Positions 26,292 to 35,991 of a stretch of DNA of 64,000 nucleotides are shown here, piece after piece (position 1 is the first letter of the stretch; every line of letters starts with the position of its first letter). The stretch lies in contig JALHQT010000002.1 in assembly GCA_022841825.1 (NCBI GenBank), positions 643,276-707,275 of the forward strand, given 5' to 3'. Source of the stretch: Anaerolineae bacterium (GTDB taxonomy: Bacteria > Chloroflexota > Anaerolineae > Aggregatilineales > Phototrophicaceae). Position numbers and translations under genes: made by a program. The notes beneath the pieces are model-generated. The model saw only the letters and a program-made list of their open reading frames with translations. It was not told the origin of the DNA and did no database searches.

Positions 26292-26491
26292 GATGTGGCT
26301 CCATAAGGGAGTGTTATACGATGACCCTGCAATGGAACATACTATAGCCTATTGATAGAACCTTGCATGCGAATAACGGGCGAATTTTCGTCGGCTGATA
26401 ACCGCCCTACGATAGAATATCCGTTGCAGCGCTGCGTCACGCCAGCCGTATCAGGCGCAAGGTTGCGCACAGAGAGATGTGATGGGGTAGG

Positions 26492-27232
26492 ATGACTGAT
26501 TATCAACAACCCGGGTTGGAAACCGCAGATATCGAAACCTCATCCGACGATTACGCGCGGCGTTTCGCTGGCAGCGTTGGCGAGTGGTTTCTGGAAGTCC
26601 AGCGGGAAGCGCTGCTGGAATTATTAGCACCAGCTCCCGGCGCGACGCTACTTGATGTCGGCGGCGGTCACGGACAGGTCACCCAGGCGCTGATCCAGCG
26701 CGGTTATGCGCTGACCGTCGCCGGCAGCGCGGCGGTGTGCAGTGCGCGCATTCAACCGTTTCTTGACGCCGGACAGTGCGCGTTTGATGTCGTCGATTTT
26801 CTCCATCTGCCCTACCCGGACAAAGCCTTTCAAACCGTCATCAGCTTTCGCCTGCTGCCGCACGTCACCCACTGGCAGCGCTTCCTGGCGGAGCTGGCGC
26901 GCGTCGCAGAACAGGCGGTCATCGTCGATTACCCGGAAGTACGCAGCGTCAACTACCTGACTCCGCAGTTGTTCCAGTTCAAAAAGCAGTTGGAAGGCAA
27001 CACCCGCACCTACTCCACATTCGCGCGCGCGCAGCTTGTGGAGGCTTTCGCGCCGCATGGTTTCGCGTATGCCGCACATATCGCGGAATTCTTCGTGCCG
27101 ATGGTCGTTCACCGCGCCCTGAAAACGCCCGCGGTCTCTCGCCTGTTGGAGCGCGCGTCACGGACGCTCGCACTCACGCAGGCGCTGGGTTCGCCCGTGA
27201 TTTTGAAGGTCGTGCGCGAGGGGCAGACGTAG
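26492..27232 (+). CDS. Class I SAM-dependent methyltransferase
   Basis: 246 residues. Motif I is ATLLDVGGGHGQVTQALI (49-66), followed by PYPDKAFQTVISFRLLPHV and ELARVAEQAVIVDYPEV. The second half is a helical lid. The usual motif II acidic residue after the second strand is replaced by GSAAVCSARI, so the SAM-binding Asp/Glu is not obvious. It is divergent from the GT2 at 25188 and 3 bp upstream of a GT4, thus the first gene of a plus-strand operon running to the asparagine synthetase. Confidence 0.82.
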   Translation: MTDYQQPGLETADIETSSDDYARRFAGSVGEWFLEVQREALLELLAPAPGATLLDVGGGHGQVTQALIQRGYALTVAGSAAVCSARIQPFLDAGQCAFDVVDFLHLPYPDKAFQTVISFRLLPHVTHWQRFLAELARVAEQAVIVDYPEVRSVNYLTPQLFQFKKQLEGNTRTYSTFARAQLVEAFAPHGFAYAAHIAEFFVPMVVHRALKTPAVSRLLERASRTLALTQALGSPVILKVVREGQT

Positions 27233-27235
27233 CCA

Positions 27236-28405
27236 ATGCGTATCCTCTTACTCGCGCCACAACCGTTCTACCAGGAGCGCGGCACACCGATTGCCATCCG
27301 GCTGCTGCTGGAGACCCTCTCCGCGCGCGGGCACACGGTAGACATGGCGACCTTCCCTGAAGGCGAAGCAGTGACGCTGCCTGGCTTGACGATTTTCCGC
27401 ACGCCCGATTTCAGATTTTTGCGCGGCATTCGCCCAGGGTTTTCGCTCAGGAAGCTGGTCTGTGATGCGTTCCTGCTCTACCAGGCGTTCCGCCTCGCCG
27501 CGCGTCATCGTTACCATCTGGTACACGCGGTCGAGGAAGCTGCTGGCATCGCGCTGCTGCTCAAGGTGCTGTTTCGGCTGCCCTACCTCTACGACATGGA
27601 CTCGTCGCTTGCACAGCAGATGATCGAGAAATTCCCCCGCCTGCGCTGGATCGGCGGCGTGCTGAATGTGCTGGAAGCCCTGCTCATCCGTCAGGCGCGG
27701 GTGGTCATGCCGGTGTGCGATCATCTGAGTGAGCATGCGGCGCAGTACCAGCCCGAAGCGCTGGTCGTGCTGTATGATGTGCCGCTGCTCAACGGCAGCA
27801 GCGCAGCGCCAGGGGACAACTTGCGAGACGATCTACCGTCCGATAGCTGCCTGGTGCTCTACGTCGGCAATTTGGAGGCGTACCAGGGCATCGATCTGCT
27901 GCTCGACGCCTTCGCGCTGGCGAAAGCACGCCTCCAGCAGCTTGAACTTGTCATCATCGGCGGGCAGCCGAGCGACATTGACCATTACCAGCGTAAAGCG
28001 GCGTCGCTCAACATACGGGTGCTGTTCACAGGGGCTAAACCGCTCGCTCATCTGGCTGGCTATCTGGCGCAGGCGGATGTGCTCGCGTCGCCGCGCATCA
28101 AGGGCACGAATACGCCGATGAAACTCTATTCGTATATGGACAGCGGAAAGCCGATCCTGGCGACGGACTCGATCACACACACGCAGGTGCTGGACAGCAG
28201 CGCCGCCGTCCTGACTGTGCCAACCCCTGCCGCCTACGCAGAGGGCATGGTGCGTCTGGCACATGACACGGCGCTGCGTGAGCGCGTGGGCACAGCCGCC
28301 AAAGCCCTGATCGCCGACCGCTACAGCCACGCCCGCTTCCACGCGACCTTCACAGCGCTGATCGACCAGCTCGCGCGCGACCTCGCCTCGGAGGACGCCG
28401 TATGA
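27236..28405 (+). CDS. Glycosyltransferase family 4 (GT-B)
   Basis: 389 residues. Start MRILLLAPQPFYQERGTPIA gives the N-terminal Rossmann fold; CLVLYVGNLEAYQGIDLLLDAF opens the donor domain. The usual E-x7-E is altered: the matching region is ASPRIKGTNTPMKLYSYMDSGKPILATD, a variant seen in GT4-like proteins that lack the first Glu, so donor specificity may be unusual. The gene overlaps the next one by ATGA. Confidence 0.85.
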   Translation: MRILLLAPQPFYQERGTPIAIRLLLETLSARGHTVDMATFPEGEAVTLPGLTIFRTPDFRFLRGIRPGFSLRKLVCDAFLLYQAFRLAARHRYHLVHAVEEAAGIALLLKVLFRLPYLYDMDSSLAQQMIEKFPRLRWIGGVLNVLEALLIRQARVVMPVCDHLSEHAAQYQPEALVVLYDVPLLNGSSAAPGDNLRDDLPSDSCLVLYVGNLEAYQGIDLLLDAFALAKARLQQLELVIIGGQPSDIDHYQRKAASLNIRVLFTGAKPLAHLAGYLAQADVLASPRIKGTNTPMKLYSYMDSGKPILATDSITHTQVLDSSAAVLTVPTPAAYAEGMVRLAHDTALRERVGTAAKALIADRYSHARFHATFTALIDQLARDLASEDAV

Positions 28406-30030
28406 GAGATGCGCGCCCGCTGGCACACACCCGCTTCGATGTAGTCATCATCGGCGGCGGCATTTATGGCGCGGCGCTGCTGTGGGAAGCGACGCTGCGC
28501 GGGCTGTCTGCGGCGCTCGTCGAGAAAGACGATTTCGGCGGCGCGACCTCCGCCCACAGCCTCAAGACCATTCACGGAGGACTGCGCTACCTGCAAAGCG
28601 GCGATCTTCAGCGCGTGCGCCAATCCAGCCACGAGCGGCGCACGCTAATGCGGATCGCGCCCCATCTGGTGCATCCGCTGCCGTGCATCGTGCCAACGTA
28701 TGGTCATGGGCTGCGCAGCAGGGAGGCGATGGCAGTTGCCCTGCGCCTGAACGACATGATCACATTCGACCGCAGCCACGACGCCGCGCCGGATAAGGTC
28801 ATCCAGCGTGGGCGGCTGCTTAGTCCGGCTGAGGTGCGCCAGCGGCTTCCCGGCATCGCCACAAGCGGTTTGACGGGCGGTGCGCTCTACTATGACGCGC
28901 AGGTGTACAACTCGGAGCGTTTGACGCTGGCGTTCATCTGCTCCGCTCTCGCGCGGGGCGCGGCGGCGCTGAATTACGCGCGCGCGACCGGCTTCCTGGG
29001 TGACCCGCGTGCGGTCACTGGCGTGCAGGTGCGCGATGAACTGAGCGGCGACACCTTCGACGTGCACGCCCGGCTGGTCATCAGCGCCGCCGGACCCTGG
29101 ACGCACAGGCTGCTGAGTGGGCTGCATGGGCAAGCCGCACCAACGGGCGGGCTGGCGAAAGCGGTCAACCTGATCGTCAGCCCGCTGTTTGAAGCGGTCG
29201 CCGTCGGCATCAGCGACCCCGGCGATCACCAGCGGCTGTATTTTGTGTCACCCTGGCGCGGTCGCTCGATGGTCGGCACAAGCTATACGCGCTATGACGA
29301 TGCGCCGGACGCGCTGTCCGTCCATGAGCGGGATATTGACGATCTGTTGGCGATCCTCAACCGCGCCTACCCCGCCCGCGCGCTGCGCCGCGACGAGGTT
29401 TCGTTCGTGCATCGGGGATTGCTGCCGCTCGACAACGCGCGGCGCGACGGCGAACTTCGGCTGATGCAGCACCCGCGCATCCTGGATCGCCATGCGCATG
29501 GCATCAACGGGCTGCTCTCCGTCGAAGGCGTCAAGTACACGACAGCGCGGGAGGTCGCCGAGCGCAGCCTGGATGTCGCCTTCCGCCAGTGGGGGCAGAC
29601 GCCGCCGCCATCTGCGTCTGCGCGCATGCCGCTCTATGGCGGCGACATTGACCACTTCGACCGTTGGCTCCATGACGCGCTGCGCACCAATACCTGGCAG
29701 TTGGGTCAGTCGGTACTGCGTGGTCTGCTCCTCAACTACGGCAGCCGCTACACCGACGTGCTGGGTTATCTGGACTCGAACGCACCGCCGGACGCGCAGG
29801 CTGTCATGGCGGCGCAGGCGCGCTACGCCGTCGATCACGAGATGGCGGTCCATCTGGCGGATGTCATCTTTCGGCGAACGGAAGCGGGCAGCGCAGCGCC
29901 GCCGGATGACGCCGTGCTGGCTGTTTGCGCGGCTGCCATGGCGGCGAAGCTCGGCTGGTCAGAAACCCGCACAGACCAGGAAATCGACGCCTGTAAGGGG
30001 CAATTTGCGTGGAAAGGCGATCCAAAGTGA
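28402..30030 (+). CDS. GlpD-like FAD-dependent glycerol-3-phosphate dehydrogenase/oxidase
   Basis: 542 residues. The FAD-binding VVIIGGGIYGAALLWEA (14-30) is followed by EKDDFGGATSAHSLKTIHGGLRYLQ, the strongest signature of GlpD-type dehydrogenases, then SAAGPWTHRLL and FVSPWRGRSMVGTSYTRYDD. A C-terminal helical domain completes the family length. GlpD oxidises sn-glycerol-3-phosphate to dihydroxyacetone phosphate and gives electrons to quinone. Here it is translationally coupled (ATGA) to a GT4 and to a methyltransferase (GTGA), which is odd for a catabolic enzyme. It may act on a glycerol- or polyol-phosphate linked to the glycan. Confidence 0.85.
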   Translation: MRDARPLAHTRFDVVIIGGGIYGAALLWEATLRGLSAALVEKDDFGGATSAHSLKTIHGGLRYLQSGDLQRVRQSSHERRTLMRIAPHLVHPLPCIVPTYGHGLRSREAMAVALRLNDMITFDRSHDAAPDKVIQRGRLLSPAEVRQRLPGIATSGLTGGALYYDAQVYNSERLTLAFICSALARGAAALNYARATGFLGDPRAVTGVQVRDELSGDTFDVHARLVISAAGPWTHRLLSGLHGQAAPTGGLAKAVNLIVSPLFEAVAVGISDPGDHQRLYFVSPWRGRSMVGTSYTRYDDAPDALSVHERDIDDLLAILNRAYPARALRRDEVSFVHRGLLPLDNARRDGELRLMQHPRILDRHAHGINGLLSVEGVKYTTAREVAERSLDVAFRQWGQTPPPSASARMPLYGGDIDHFDRWLHDALRTNTWQLGQSVLRGLLLNYGSRYTDVLGYLDSNAPPDAQAVMAAQARYAVDHEMAVHLADVIFRRTEAGSAAPPDDAVLAVCAAAMAAKLGWSETRTDQEIDACKGQFAWKGDPK

Positions 30031-30806
30031 GCGAAACCCAGGCGCTGCGGTTGTTCCGTAAATCGGTGCTCAAACAGCAGAAATACCGCGAACTCACCGC
30101 CATGCTCGGCGACATGGAGGGCAAACGGGGGCTGGACATCGGCTCGGATAATGGCGTCATCAGCTATCTGTTCCGGCAGCGCGGCGGTACCTGGGCGAGC
30201 GCTGACCTGAACGCGCAGACGGTCGAGGCGATTCGCGCGCTGGTCGGCGACGAAGTCTACCAGATCGACGGGCGTACGCTCCCCTTCCCGGATGGGCATT
30301 TTGACTGCGTGGTCGTGATCGACTTTCTGGAGCATATCCCGGATGAGCGTCTGTTCATGGCGGAAGCGGCGCGGGTGCTCAAGCCGGGCGGCTTTATCAT
30401 CCTCAACGTGCCGCATCACAAACGTTCGGTGCTGCGGGTGCTGCGTCACCTGCTGGGGTATACCGACGCCCGGCATGGTCACCTGCGCCCAGGTTACACG
30501 CCGGAGTCGCTCGCGCAAGCGGCAGGGGACTATTTCACCATCACTGCGCAGCACACCTACTCGAAGTTCTTCTCGGAACTGATCGACACGCTGATCAACT
30601 GGGGCGTCTCGCTGGTGAAAGGCGACCAGGCGCATTCCGAAAAAGGGATCGTCGTCACCGAGCAGGACATGAATAAACATGACAAGATGTTTCGCATTTA
30701 TGCCTTGATTTATCCGGTCGTCAGGCTGATTTCGCAGCTCGACAGGCTGCTGTTTTTCCGCAGCGGCTATCTGTTGATCGCACGGGCAACCGTCAACAAG
30801 CCGTAG
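30027..30806 (+). CDS. Class I SAM-dependent methyltransferase
   Basis: About 259 residues. KRGLDIGSDNGVISYLFRQRGG is motif I; ADLNAQTVEAIRAL gives the acidic residue at the end of strand 2, and FDCVVVIDFLEHIPDERLFMAEAARVLKPGGFIILNVPH matches motifs II-III. I prefer the GTG at 30027, which overlaps the previous stop as GTGA; an in-frame GTG at 30009 would add six residues. A hydrophobic C-terminus may touch the membrane. The substrate is probably the glycan or its lipid carrier. Confidence 0.82.
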   Translation: MSETQALRLFRKSVLKQQKYRELTAMLGDMEGKRGLDIGSDNGVISYLFRQRGGTWASADLNAQTVEAIRALVGDEVYQIDGRTLPFPDGHFDCVVVIDFLEHIPDERLFMAEAARVLKPGGFIILNVPHHKRSVLRVLRHLLGYTDARHGHLRPGYTPESLAQAAGDYFTITAQHTYSKFFSELIDTLINWGVSLVKGDQAHSEKGIVVTEQDMNKHDKMFRIYALIYPVVRLISQLDRLLFFRSGYLLIARATVNKP

Positions 30807-30846
30807 CGCGGCTCATACGCACCTGCTTCTGAAAGGAATTACACAC

Positions 30847-31848
30847 ATGCAGAGCACCTCTCCACAAACCATCCTCGTCACCGGCGGCACCGGTTTCACA
30901 GGCTATTTCCTGGTCAAGCGCCTGCTCGAAGCCGGGCACACCGTTCGCGTGGTCGATAACCAGCGGGGGATCTTCTATGACGACCTGGTCAAGCGGGGCG
31001 CGCAGATCCATATCGGCTCGGTCACCGACCGCGACGCCATGTTCGACCTCGTCAAAGGCTGCGATGTCGTCCATCATCTGGCGGCGGCGTTTCGCGGAGT
31101 CAATCTGCCCAAATCCGTCTATTGGGATGTCAATGTCAACGGCACACGTCACATGCTGGACGCGGCGGAAAAACACGGCGTCCGCAAGTTCATCTATTGC
31201 AGTACCTGCGGCGTTCATGGGAACGTCCAGCATCCGCCCGCCGCTGAAGACGCGCCGATCACGCCCGCCGATTATTACCAGTACACCAAGTGGGAAGGCG
31301 AGCGCGTCGCCCACGAATTCATCGCCAAGGGCATGGATGTCGCCATCGTCCGCCCGGCGGCAATCTACGGTCCTGGCGATCCGGAACGCTGGACGATGCT
31401 GTTCCAGCGCAGCCGCGGCGGGCGCTTCCTCATGTTTGGAGATGGCAAAGCCACCTATCACCCGGTTTATATCGATAACCTGATCGACGGCATGATCCTC
31501 GCGCAGGAGCGCCCAGAGTCCAAAGGGCAGACGTATTTGCTCGCGGACGAGCATTTCTATTCGCTGACCGACATCGTCAAAGCCGTCGGCAAGGTCATGG
31601 GCAAAGAGGTGCAGATCACCTACCTGCCGTTCGCGCCGCTGTGGGTCGCCGCCGTGCTGGTCGAAGCGCTCTACGCGCCCTTCAAGGCATCACCGCCGAT
31701 CTTCCGCCGCCGCGTCGATTGGTTTCGCCAGAACCGTGCCTTCGATATTGGCAAGGCGAAGCGTGAACTTGGGTATGCCCCCAGCGTTGACCTGTATACC
31801 GGTCTGACGCGCACCTACGCCTGGATTATCGAGCACAAGCTGCTCTAA
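30847..31848 (+). CDS. NAD-dependent epimerase/dehydratase (extended SDR)
   Basis: 333 residues. The Rossmann motif is VTGGTGFTGYFLVKRL near the N-terminus. The active-site YYQYTKWEGERVA holds the Tyr-x-x-x-Lys pair, and FIYCSTCGVHG the catalytic Ser/Thr. The family converts nucleotide sugars, or in 3-beta-HSD-like members steroids or other alcohols. A hydrophobic stretch LPFAPLWVAAVLVEALYAPF near 255 is more like the 3-beta-HSD branch than UDP-glucose epimerases. It stands 40 bp after the methyltransferase with its own AAAGGAA ribosome site and 11 bp before asnB. Confidence 0.85.
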   Translation: MQSTSPQTILVTGGTGFTGYFLVKRLLEAGHTVRVVDNQRGIFYDDLVKRGAQIHIGSVTDRDAMFDLVKGCDVVHHLAAAFRGVNLPKSVYWDVNVNGTRHMLDAAEKHGVRKFIYCSTCGVHGNVQHPPAAEDAPITPADYYQYTKWEGERVAHEFIAKGMDVAIVRPAAIYGPGDPERWTMLFQRSRGGRFLMFGDGKATYHPVYIDNLIDGMILAQERPESKGQTYLLADEHFYSLTDIVKAVGKVMGKEVQITYLPFAPLWVAAVLVEALYAPFKASPPIFRRRVDWFRQNRAFDIGKAKRELGYAPSVDLYTGLTRTYAWIIEHKLL

Positions 31849-31859
31849 GGGACGGACGC

Positions 31860-33812
31860 ATGTGTGGCATTTGTGGAGAGTGGAACGCAGGCGGCGTTGA
31901 CCGCGACAAGATCCACCGCATGGCGACGGTCATTCGCCACCGCGGACCCGATGACGAGGGCTTCTATTTCGAGCCGAACCTGGGGCTGGGGAGCCGCCGA
32001 CTGAGCATCATCGACCTCAACACCGGCAGGCAGCCAATCGCCAACGAGACGGAAACCATCTGGGTCGTCTTCAATGGTGAGATCTACAACTATCCGGCGC
32101 TGCGCGAGCAACTGATCGCGCGCGGGCATACATTCCGCACGCAGACGGACACTGAAGTCATCGTGCACCTGTATGAAGAGTACGGTGTCGATGCGGTCAA
32201 ACATCTGCGCGGGATGTTCACCTTCGCGCTCTGGGATCAGCCACGACGACGGTTGTTCATCGCCCGCGATCCGCTGGGGCAGAAGCACCTTTACTATCAC
32301 TACCACGATGGGAAGTTCGTCTTTGGGTCGGAAATCAAAGTGCTGCTGGAAGACGTAGCGCCGCAATTGAATACGCGTGCCATGCATCACCTGCTGTCGC
32401 TGCGCTACATCCCTGGCGATGACACGCTGTTTGAAGGCATCTGCAAGCTGCCCGCCGGACACTGGCTGACGCTCGAAGATGGCAGCCTCAGCGTGCGTCC
32501 CTACTGGGAACTGCGTTACGACCCCAAACAACAGGGCACGGAAGCAGACCTGATCACGCGCACGCGGGAGCTGCTGGTCAAAACGGTTGAAAGCCACATG
32601 CTGTCGGATGTGCCGCTCGGCGCGTTCCTGAGCGGTGGCATCGACTCGTCGCTGATCACCGCGATTATGGCGACGCTGTCGGATCAGCCGGTCAAGACAT
32701 TTTCGATTGGCGTGCTCGAAGACGACTTCAATGAACTGCCCTACGCGCGTATGGTCGCGCAGCAGTATCGCACCGAACATCACGAATATGTCGCCGATGC
32801 CAACCTGGTCGCCACGCTGCCAGCGATGATGTGGCATATGGAAGAGCCGGTCGATCCGTTTGCCTTTGGCGTCTATCTCGTTTCGCGGCTGGCGGCGCAG
32901 CATGTCAAAGTGGCGCTGGGCGGCGACGGCGGCGATGAGATGTTCGCGGGCTATGACCGCTACTTCGGCAACCAGATCGTCGATCTTTATTGCGCGATCC
33001 CGCCGTCAGTGCGCCATCATCTGATCGAGCCGGTGATCGAGCGGCTGCCGAATAACTTCAGTTATAACAACAAGGTGCAGAAGCTGCGCTGGCTGGTCAG
33101 CATGTCGGAAGTCAGCGGGAGCGAACGCTACGCCCACAGCGCCAGCTACCTGCGCTTTCATCACGCGCACAAGCAGGCGCTCTACACCGAGTCGCTGTGG
33201 GCAAACCTGAGCAGCGCTCGCTCGGTTGATTGGCTGGTCAAGCATTACAACATGCCGAATGCCAGCGACCCGGTCGACAAGATGCTGTTCACCGATGTGC
33301 AAACGCGCCTGTCCGATCATCTGCTGATGGTCAACGACCGTATGACGATGGCACACAGTCTGGAAGGGCGTTCGCCCTATGTGGATCACCAGTTGGTGGA
33401 ATTTGTCGCCACGCTGCCCGCCAGCCTCAAGCTGAAGGGGCGCCGCCTCAAACACATCCTGCGGGAAGTGGCGCGCCCCTATCTGCCGGAAACGCTGATC
33501 GACCGCCGCAAACAGGGCTTCAGTTTTCCGCTGGCGTACTGGTTTCGCAGCGAACTGCGCCAGCCGACACGACAGATCTTCGCCGAGTCGCAGATGGTCG
33601 AGGCGGGCTACTTCCGCGAAGACGCTATGCAGGCGATGCTTGACGAACACGCGGCGGGCAAGATCGACCACAACTATCGGCTGTGGCTGCTGCTGAATAT
33701 GGAGCTTTGGCATCGGCAGTTCATCGGCGGCATGTCCATCGATGCGCTTCAGGCGTATGTGCTGGAAAAGATTGGTCTGCCCGCCACGTCTCAGATCGGC
33801 TCAATTGTCTAA
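31860..33812 (+). CDS. asnB: Asparagine synthetase (glutamine-hydrolysing)
   Basis: 650 residues. Cys2 of MCGICGEWN is the glutaminase nucleophile; RHRGPDDEGFY, RLSIIDL and FNGEIYNY complete the class II amidotransferase domain. The synthetase half has the PP-loop FLSGGIDSSLITAI and LGGDGGDEMFAGYDRY. AsnB makes asparagine from aspartate, ATP and glutamine. Homologues in polysaccharide loci are often used to amidate uronic acids or other carboxyl groups, so either role is possible. It ends the plus-strand operon from 26492. Confidence 0.93.
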   Translation: MCGICGEWNAGGVDRDKIHRMATVIRHRGPDDEGFYFEPNLGLGSRRLSIIDLNTGRQPIANETETIWVVFNGEIYNYPALREQLIARGHTFRTQTDTEVIVHLYEEYGVDAVKHLRGMFTFALWDQPRRRLFIARDPLGQKHLYYHYHDGKFVFGSEIKVLLEDVAPQLNTRAMHHLLSLRYIPGDDTLFEGICKLPAGHWLTLEDGSLSVRPYWELRYDPKQQGTEADLITRTRELLVKTVESHMLSDVPLGAFLSGGIDSSLITAIMATLSDQPVKTFSIGVLEDDFNELPYARMVAQQYRTEHHEYVADANLVATLPAMMWHMEEPVDPFAFGVYLVSRLAAQHVKVALGGDGGDEMFAGYDRYFGNQIVDLYCAIPPSVRHHLIEPVIERLPNNFSYNNKVQKLRWLVSMSEVSGSERYAHSASYLRFHHAHKQALYTESLWANLSSARSVDWLVKHYNMPNASDPVDKMLFTDVQTRLSDHLLMVNDRMTMAHSLEGRSPYVDHQLVEFVATLPASLKLKGRRLKHILREVARPYLPETLIDRRKQGFSFPLAYWFRSELRQPTRQIFAESQMVEAGYFREDAMQAMLDEHAAGKIDHNYRLWLLLNMELWHRQFIGGMSIDALQAYVLEKIGLPATSQIGSIV

Positions 33813-34025
33813 GTGCCTGATCCTGCAAGTTTTCGGTCGCGGATGACGCACTAGCCGATGGTCGAAGTAAATCGTTGCACGGACGCCAAGCACGGCGCAC
33901 CCTTCGGGGATTCCATTCCTACACCTACGATTCTGTGGGGGGTGGCATTTTTTGCCGTCCGTTGAAACTGGCTTAGACTTATTCCGTGAATCACGAAAGT
34001 TCAAAATTTACATAGGAGAAGACGG

Positions 34026-34805
34026 ATGGGAACTGCAAAAACTCAAGGAGAGATTTGGGGAACGCGAGCTAGGGATTGGGCAGAGGTACAGGAGGGTATT
34101 GCCATTCCACTTTATGAAGTGGTTTTGCAGAAACTCAAGGTAAGCGAAGGATTTTCTGTCCTTGATATCGGGTGCGGGTCCGGTACCTTCTGTGAGATGG
34201 CGGCAAAGCTCGGCGCAAGGGTTAGCGGAATTGATGCGGCAGAACCGCTGCTCGCAATTGCTGGTGAGCGTGTGGCTGACGGTGACTTCAGAGTAGGCGA
34301 GATGGAAGAATTGCCCTACCCCGACCAGACTTTTGACGTGGTCACGGGTTTTAGCTCGTTTCAGTTCGCTGCCAATCCTGTAAATGCAATGCGAGAAGCG
34401 AGCCGCGTATCGCGGAATGGAATAGTGGTGATCGCTGTCTTTGGCAGACCAGAAGAAAATGAAACCACCGTTCTTATTAAGGCATTAGGGTCATTGCTGC
34501 CCCCACCACCGCCAGATGCCCCTGGACCGTATGCGCTTTCGGCTGATGGAGCACTGGAAGCCATCGCTACAAAAGCAGGAATGACTCCTGGAGTCATCGG
34601 GACTATTGAGTGTCCATTTTCTTATCCTGACGAGACGACAGCCTTGCGCGGCTTGCTTTCCGCGGGTCCAGCCATACGAGCAATTCAAGCCAAAGGAGAG
34701 GATTTGGTACGCGAGGTGATCTTGAATGCCATCGCACCATTCAAGACAGATTCAGGTGGATTTCATCTCAGAAACAACATGCGCTACATGATTGCAGGGG
34801 CTTGA
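34026..34805 (+). CDS. Class I SAM-dependent methyltransferase, likely inserted gene
   Basis: 259 residues. SVLDIGCGSGTFCEMAAKLG is motif I, GIDAAEPLLAIA carries the acidic residue for SAM, and GEMEELPYPDQTFDVVTGFSSFQF is motif II. The C-terminal part (GMTPGVIGTIECPFSYPDETTALRGL) fits small-molecule methyltransferases rather than glycan ones. An AGGAG site lies upstream. Base use is more AT-rich than the flanking glycan genes, and the gene stands alone between 213-bp and 103-bp gaps, so it was probably acquired separately. Confidence 0.82.
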   Translation: MGTAKTQGEIWGTRARDWAEVQEGIAIPLYEVVLQKLKVSEGFSVLDIGCGSGTFCEMAAKLGARVSGIDAAEPLLAIAGERVADGDFRVGEMEELPYPDQTFDVVTGFSSFQFAANPVNAMREASRVSRNGIVVIAVFGRPEENETTVLIKALGSLLPPPPPDAPGPYALSADGALEAIATKAGMTPGVIGTIECPFSYPDETTALRGLLSAGPAIRAIQAKGEDLVREVILNAIAPFKTDSGGFHLRNNMRYMIAGA

Positions 34806-34908
34806 TTCCGTGGCGATAGTCTTAAAACGAGATTGCTTGAATTGAATGAATAAGGCTTAATCCAACACTCTGAGCACACCTTCATTCACGGACCCGGAGG
34901 CTAACCTC

Positions 34909-35991
34909 ATGAACGACGCTGGCGTCCTCACCTGGAAACAGAAATTACTGCTGGTCGTCGGCGGTGTGATCGCCGCGTGCGTCATCGCTGAACTTGGCTT
35001 GCGCATCATCCGCCCGCAGATTTTTGAGCTACATCCCCCCGGTATGTATCAGGCGGACAGCGAGATCGGCTACGTGCTCACGCCGGGCTTTGATGGTTTT
35101 GTGACACGTGCGGAATTCCGCCACCGCGTGACGACTGGGCAGGCGGGCTTGCGCGGCGATGACCCGCGACCTCGCCAGAACGACAGCTACCGCGTCCTCA
35201 TCCTTGGCGATTCGATGGCATGGGGTTTTGGCGTCGAAGATGGGCAGACTGCCGCCGTGCAGTTGGAGGCGCTGCTCGCCGCCGAGTATCCTGGGCGCGA
35301 CATTCAGGTGCTCAATGGGGCGGTGCCAGGCTATGGAACCGCCGACGAGCTTGCCTTTCTCAATGCGCGCGGCGACGAACTTCGCCCTGATTTGGTCGTC
35401 GTACAGTTCTTCTCGATCAACGACCTGTACGAAAACGTTGCGCCTGCGTCCGAATGGGCGGATGTGAGCAACGGGATGCTGATCATGCGTGAGGGCACCG
35501 ACACTGCCTTTAGTGGGCTGCCACAGTGGATCGACATCAAGGTATGGCTCAAGAGCAACAGCCACCTGGCAGCCTTCCTGTTCGACCGAATCGGCTACGT
35601 GACGATGCGCGCTGGCATCGTCGATACCGCGCCAGCACTCGCGGATGAAGATTTCAGCGAGGAGGAAGCGGCGTTGGGTAGTCAACTACTCATCGAACTG
35701 ACGCAGACAGCGCGGGGGTTGGGCGCGGATGTGCTTTTGCTGTATACGACCGGGCAGTCGGCGGTGATCCGTGATGGGTATACACCGCTGCCATCGCTGA
35801 ATGTGGTGCGGGAGGCAGCCAACGCGGCGCAGGCTGCCTGGGTGGACGCGGCGGCAGTGCTCCAACAGCGCCCGGACCGACTGGAACTCTATTATCCGCT
35901 GGATGGACACTGGACGGCTGCCGGACATCGCGCCATTGCCGAACTGCTGGCGCAGGAAATCAGGGCGATGGGATTGATCGCGAATAGCTGA
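34909..35991 (+). CDS. Membrane-anchored SGNH/GDSL hydrolase-like protein
   Basis: 360 residues. An N-terminal helix (LLLVVGGVIAACVIAELGL) anchors the protein, with the rest outside. SGNH block I is VLILGDSMAWGFGV (97-110, Ser102), block II lies in the NGAVPGYGTADEL part (Gly), block III in FFSINDLYEN (Asn), and block V in DGHWTAAGHRAIAE (Asp and His). All four catalytic blocks are therefore present. Such proteins add or remove acetyl groups on exported polysaccharides. The next gene, convergent and overlapping by 32 bp, is a broken acyltransferase-3 gene, a frequent partner. Confidence 0.82.
   Translation: MNDAGVLTWKQKLLLVVGGVIAACVIAELGLRIIRPQIFELHPPGMYQADSEIGYVLTPGFDGFVTRAEFRHRVTTGQAGLRGDDPRPRQNDSYRVLILGDSMAWGFGVEDGQTAAVQLEALLAAEYPGRDIQVLNGAVPGYGTADELAFLNARGDELRPDLVVVQFFSINDLYENVAPASEWADVSNGMLIMREGTDTAFSGLPQWIDIKVWLKSNSHLAAFLFDRIGYVTMRAGIVDTAPALADEDFSEEEAALGSQLLIELTQTARGLGADVLLLYTTGQSAVIRDGYTPLPSLNVVREAANAAQAAWVDAAAVLQQRPDRLELYYPLDGHWTAAGHRAIAELLAQEIRAMGLIANS

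Noticed and set aside
33813-34025. Possible small gene in the gap after asnB
   Set aside because: The minus-strand frame here has no ribosome site and no family-like sequence; the plus strand holds only the promoter and ribosome site of the next gene.
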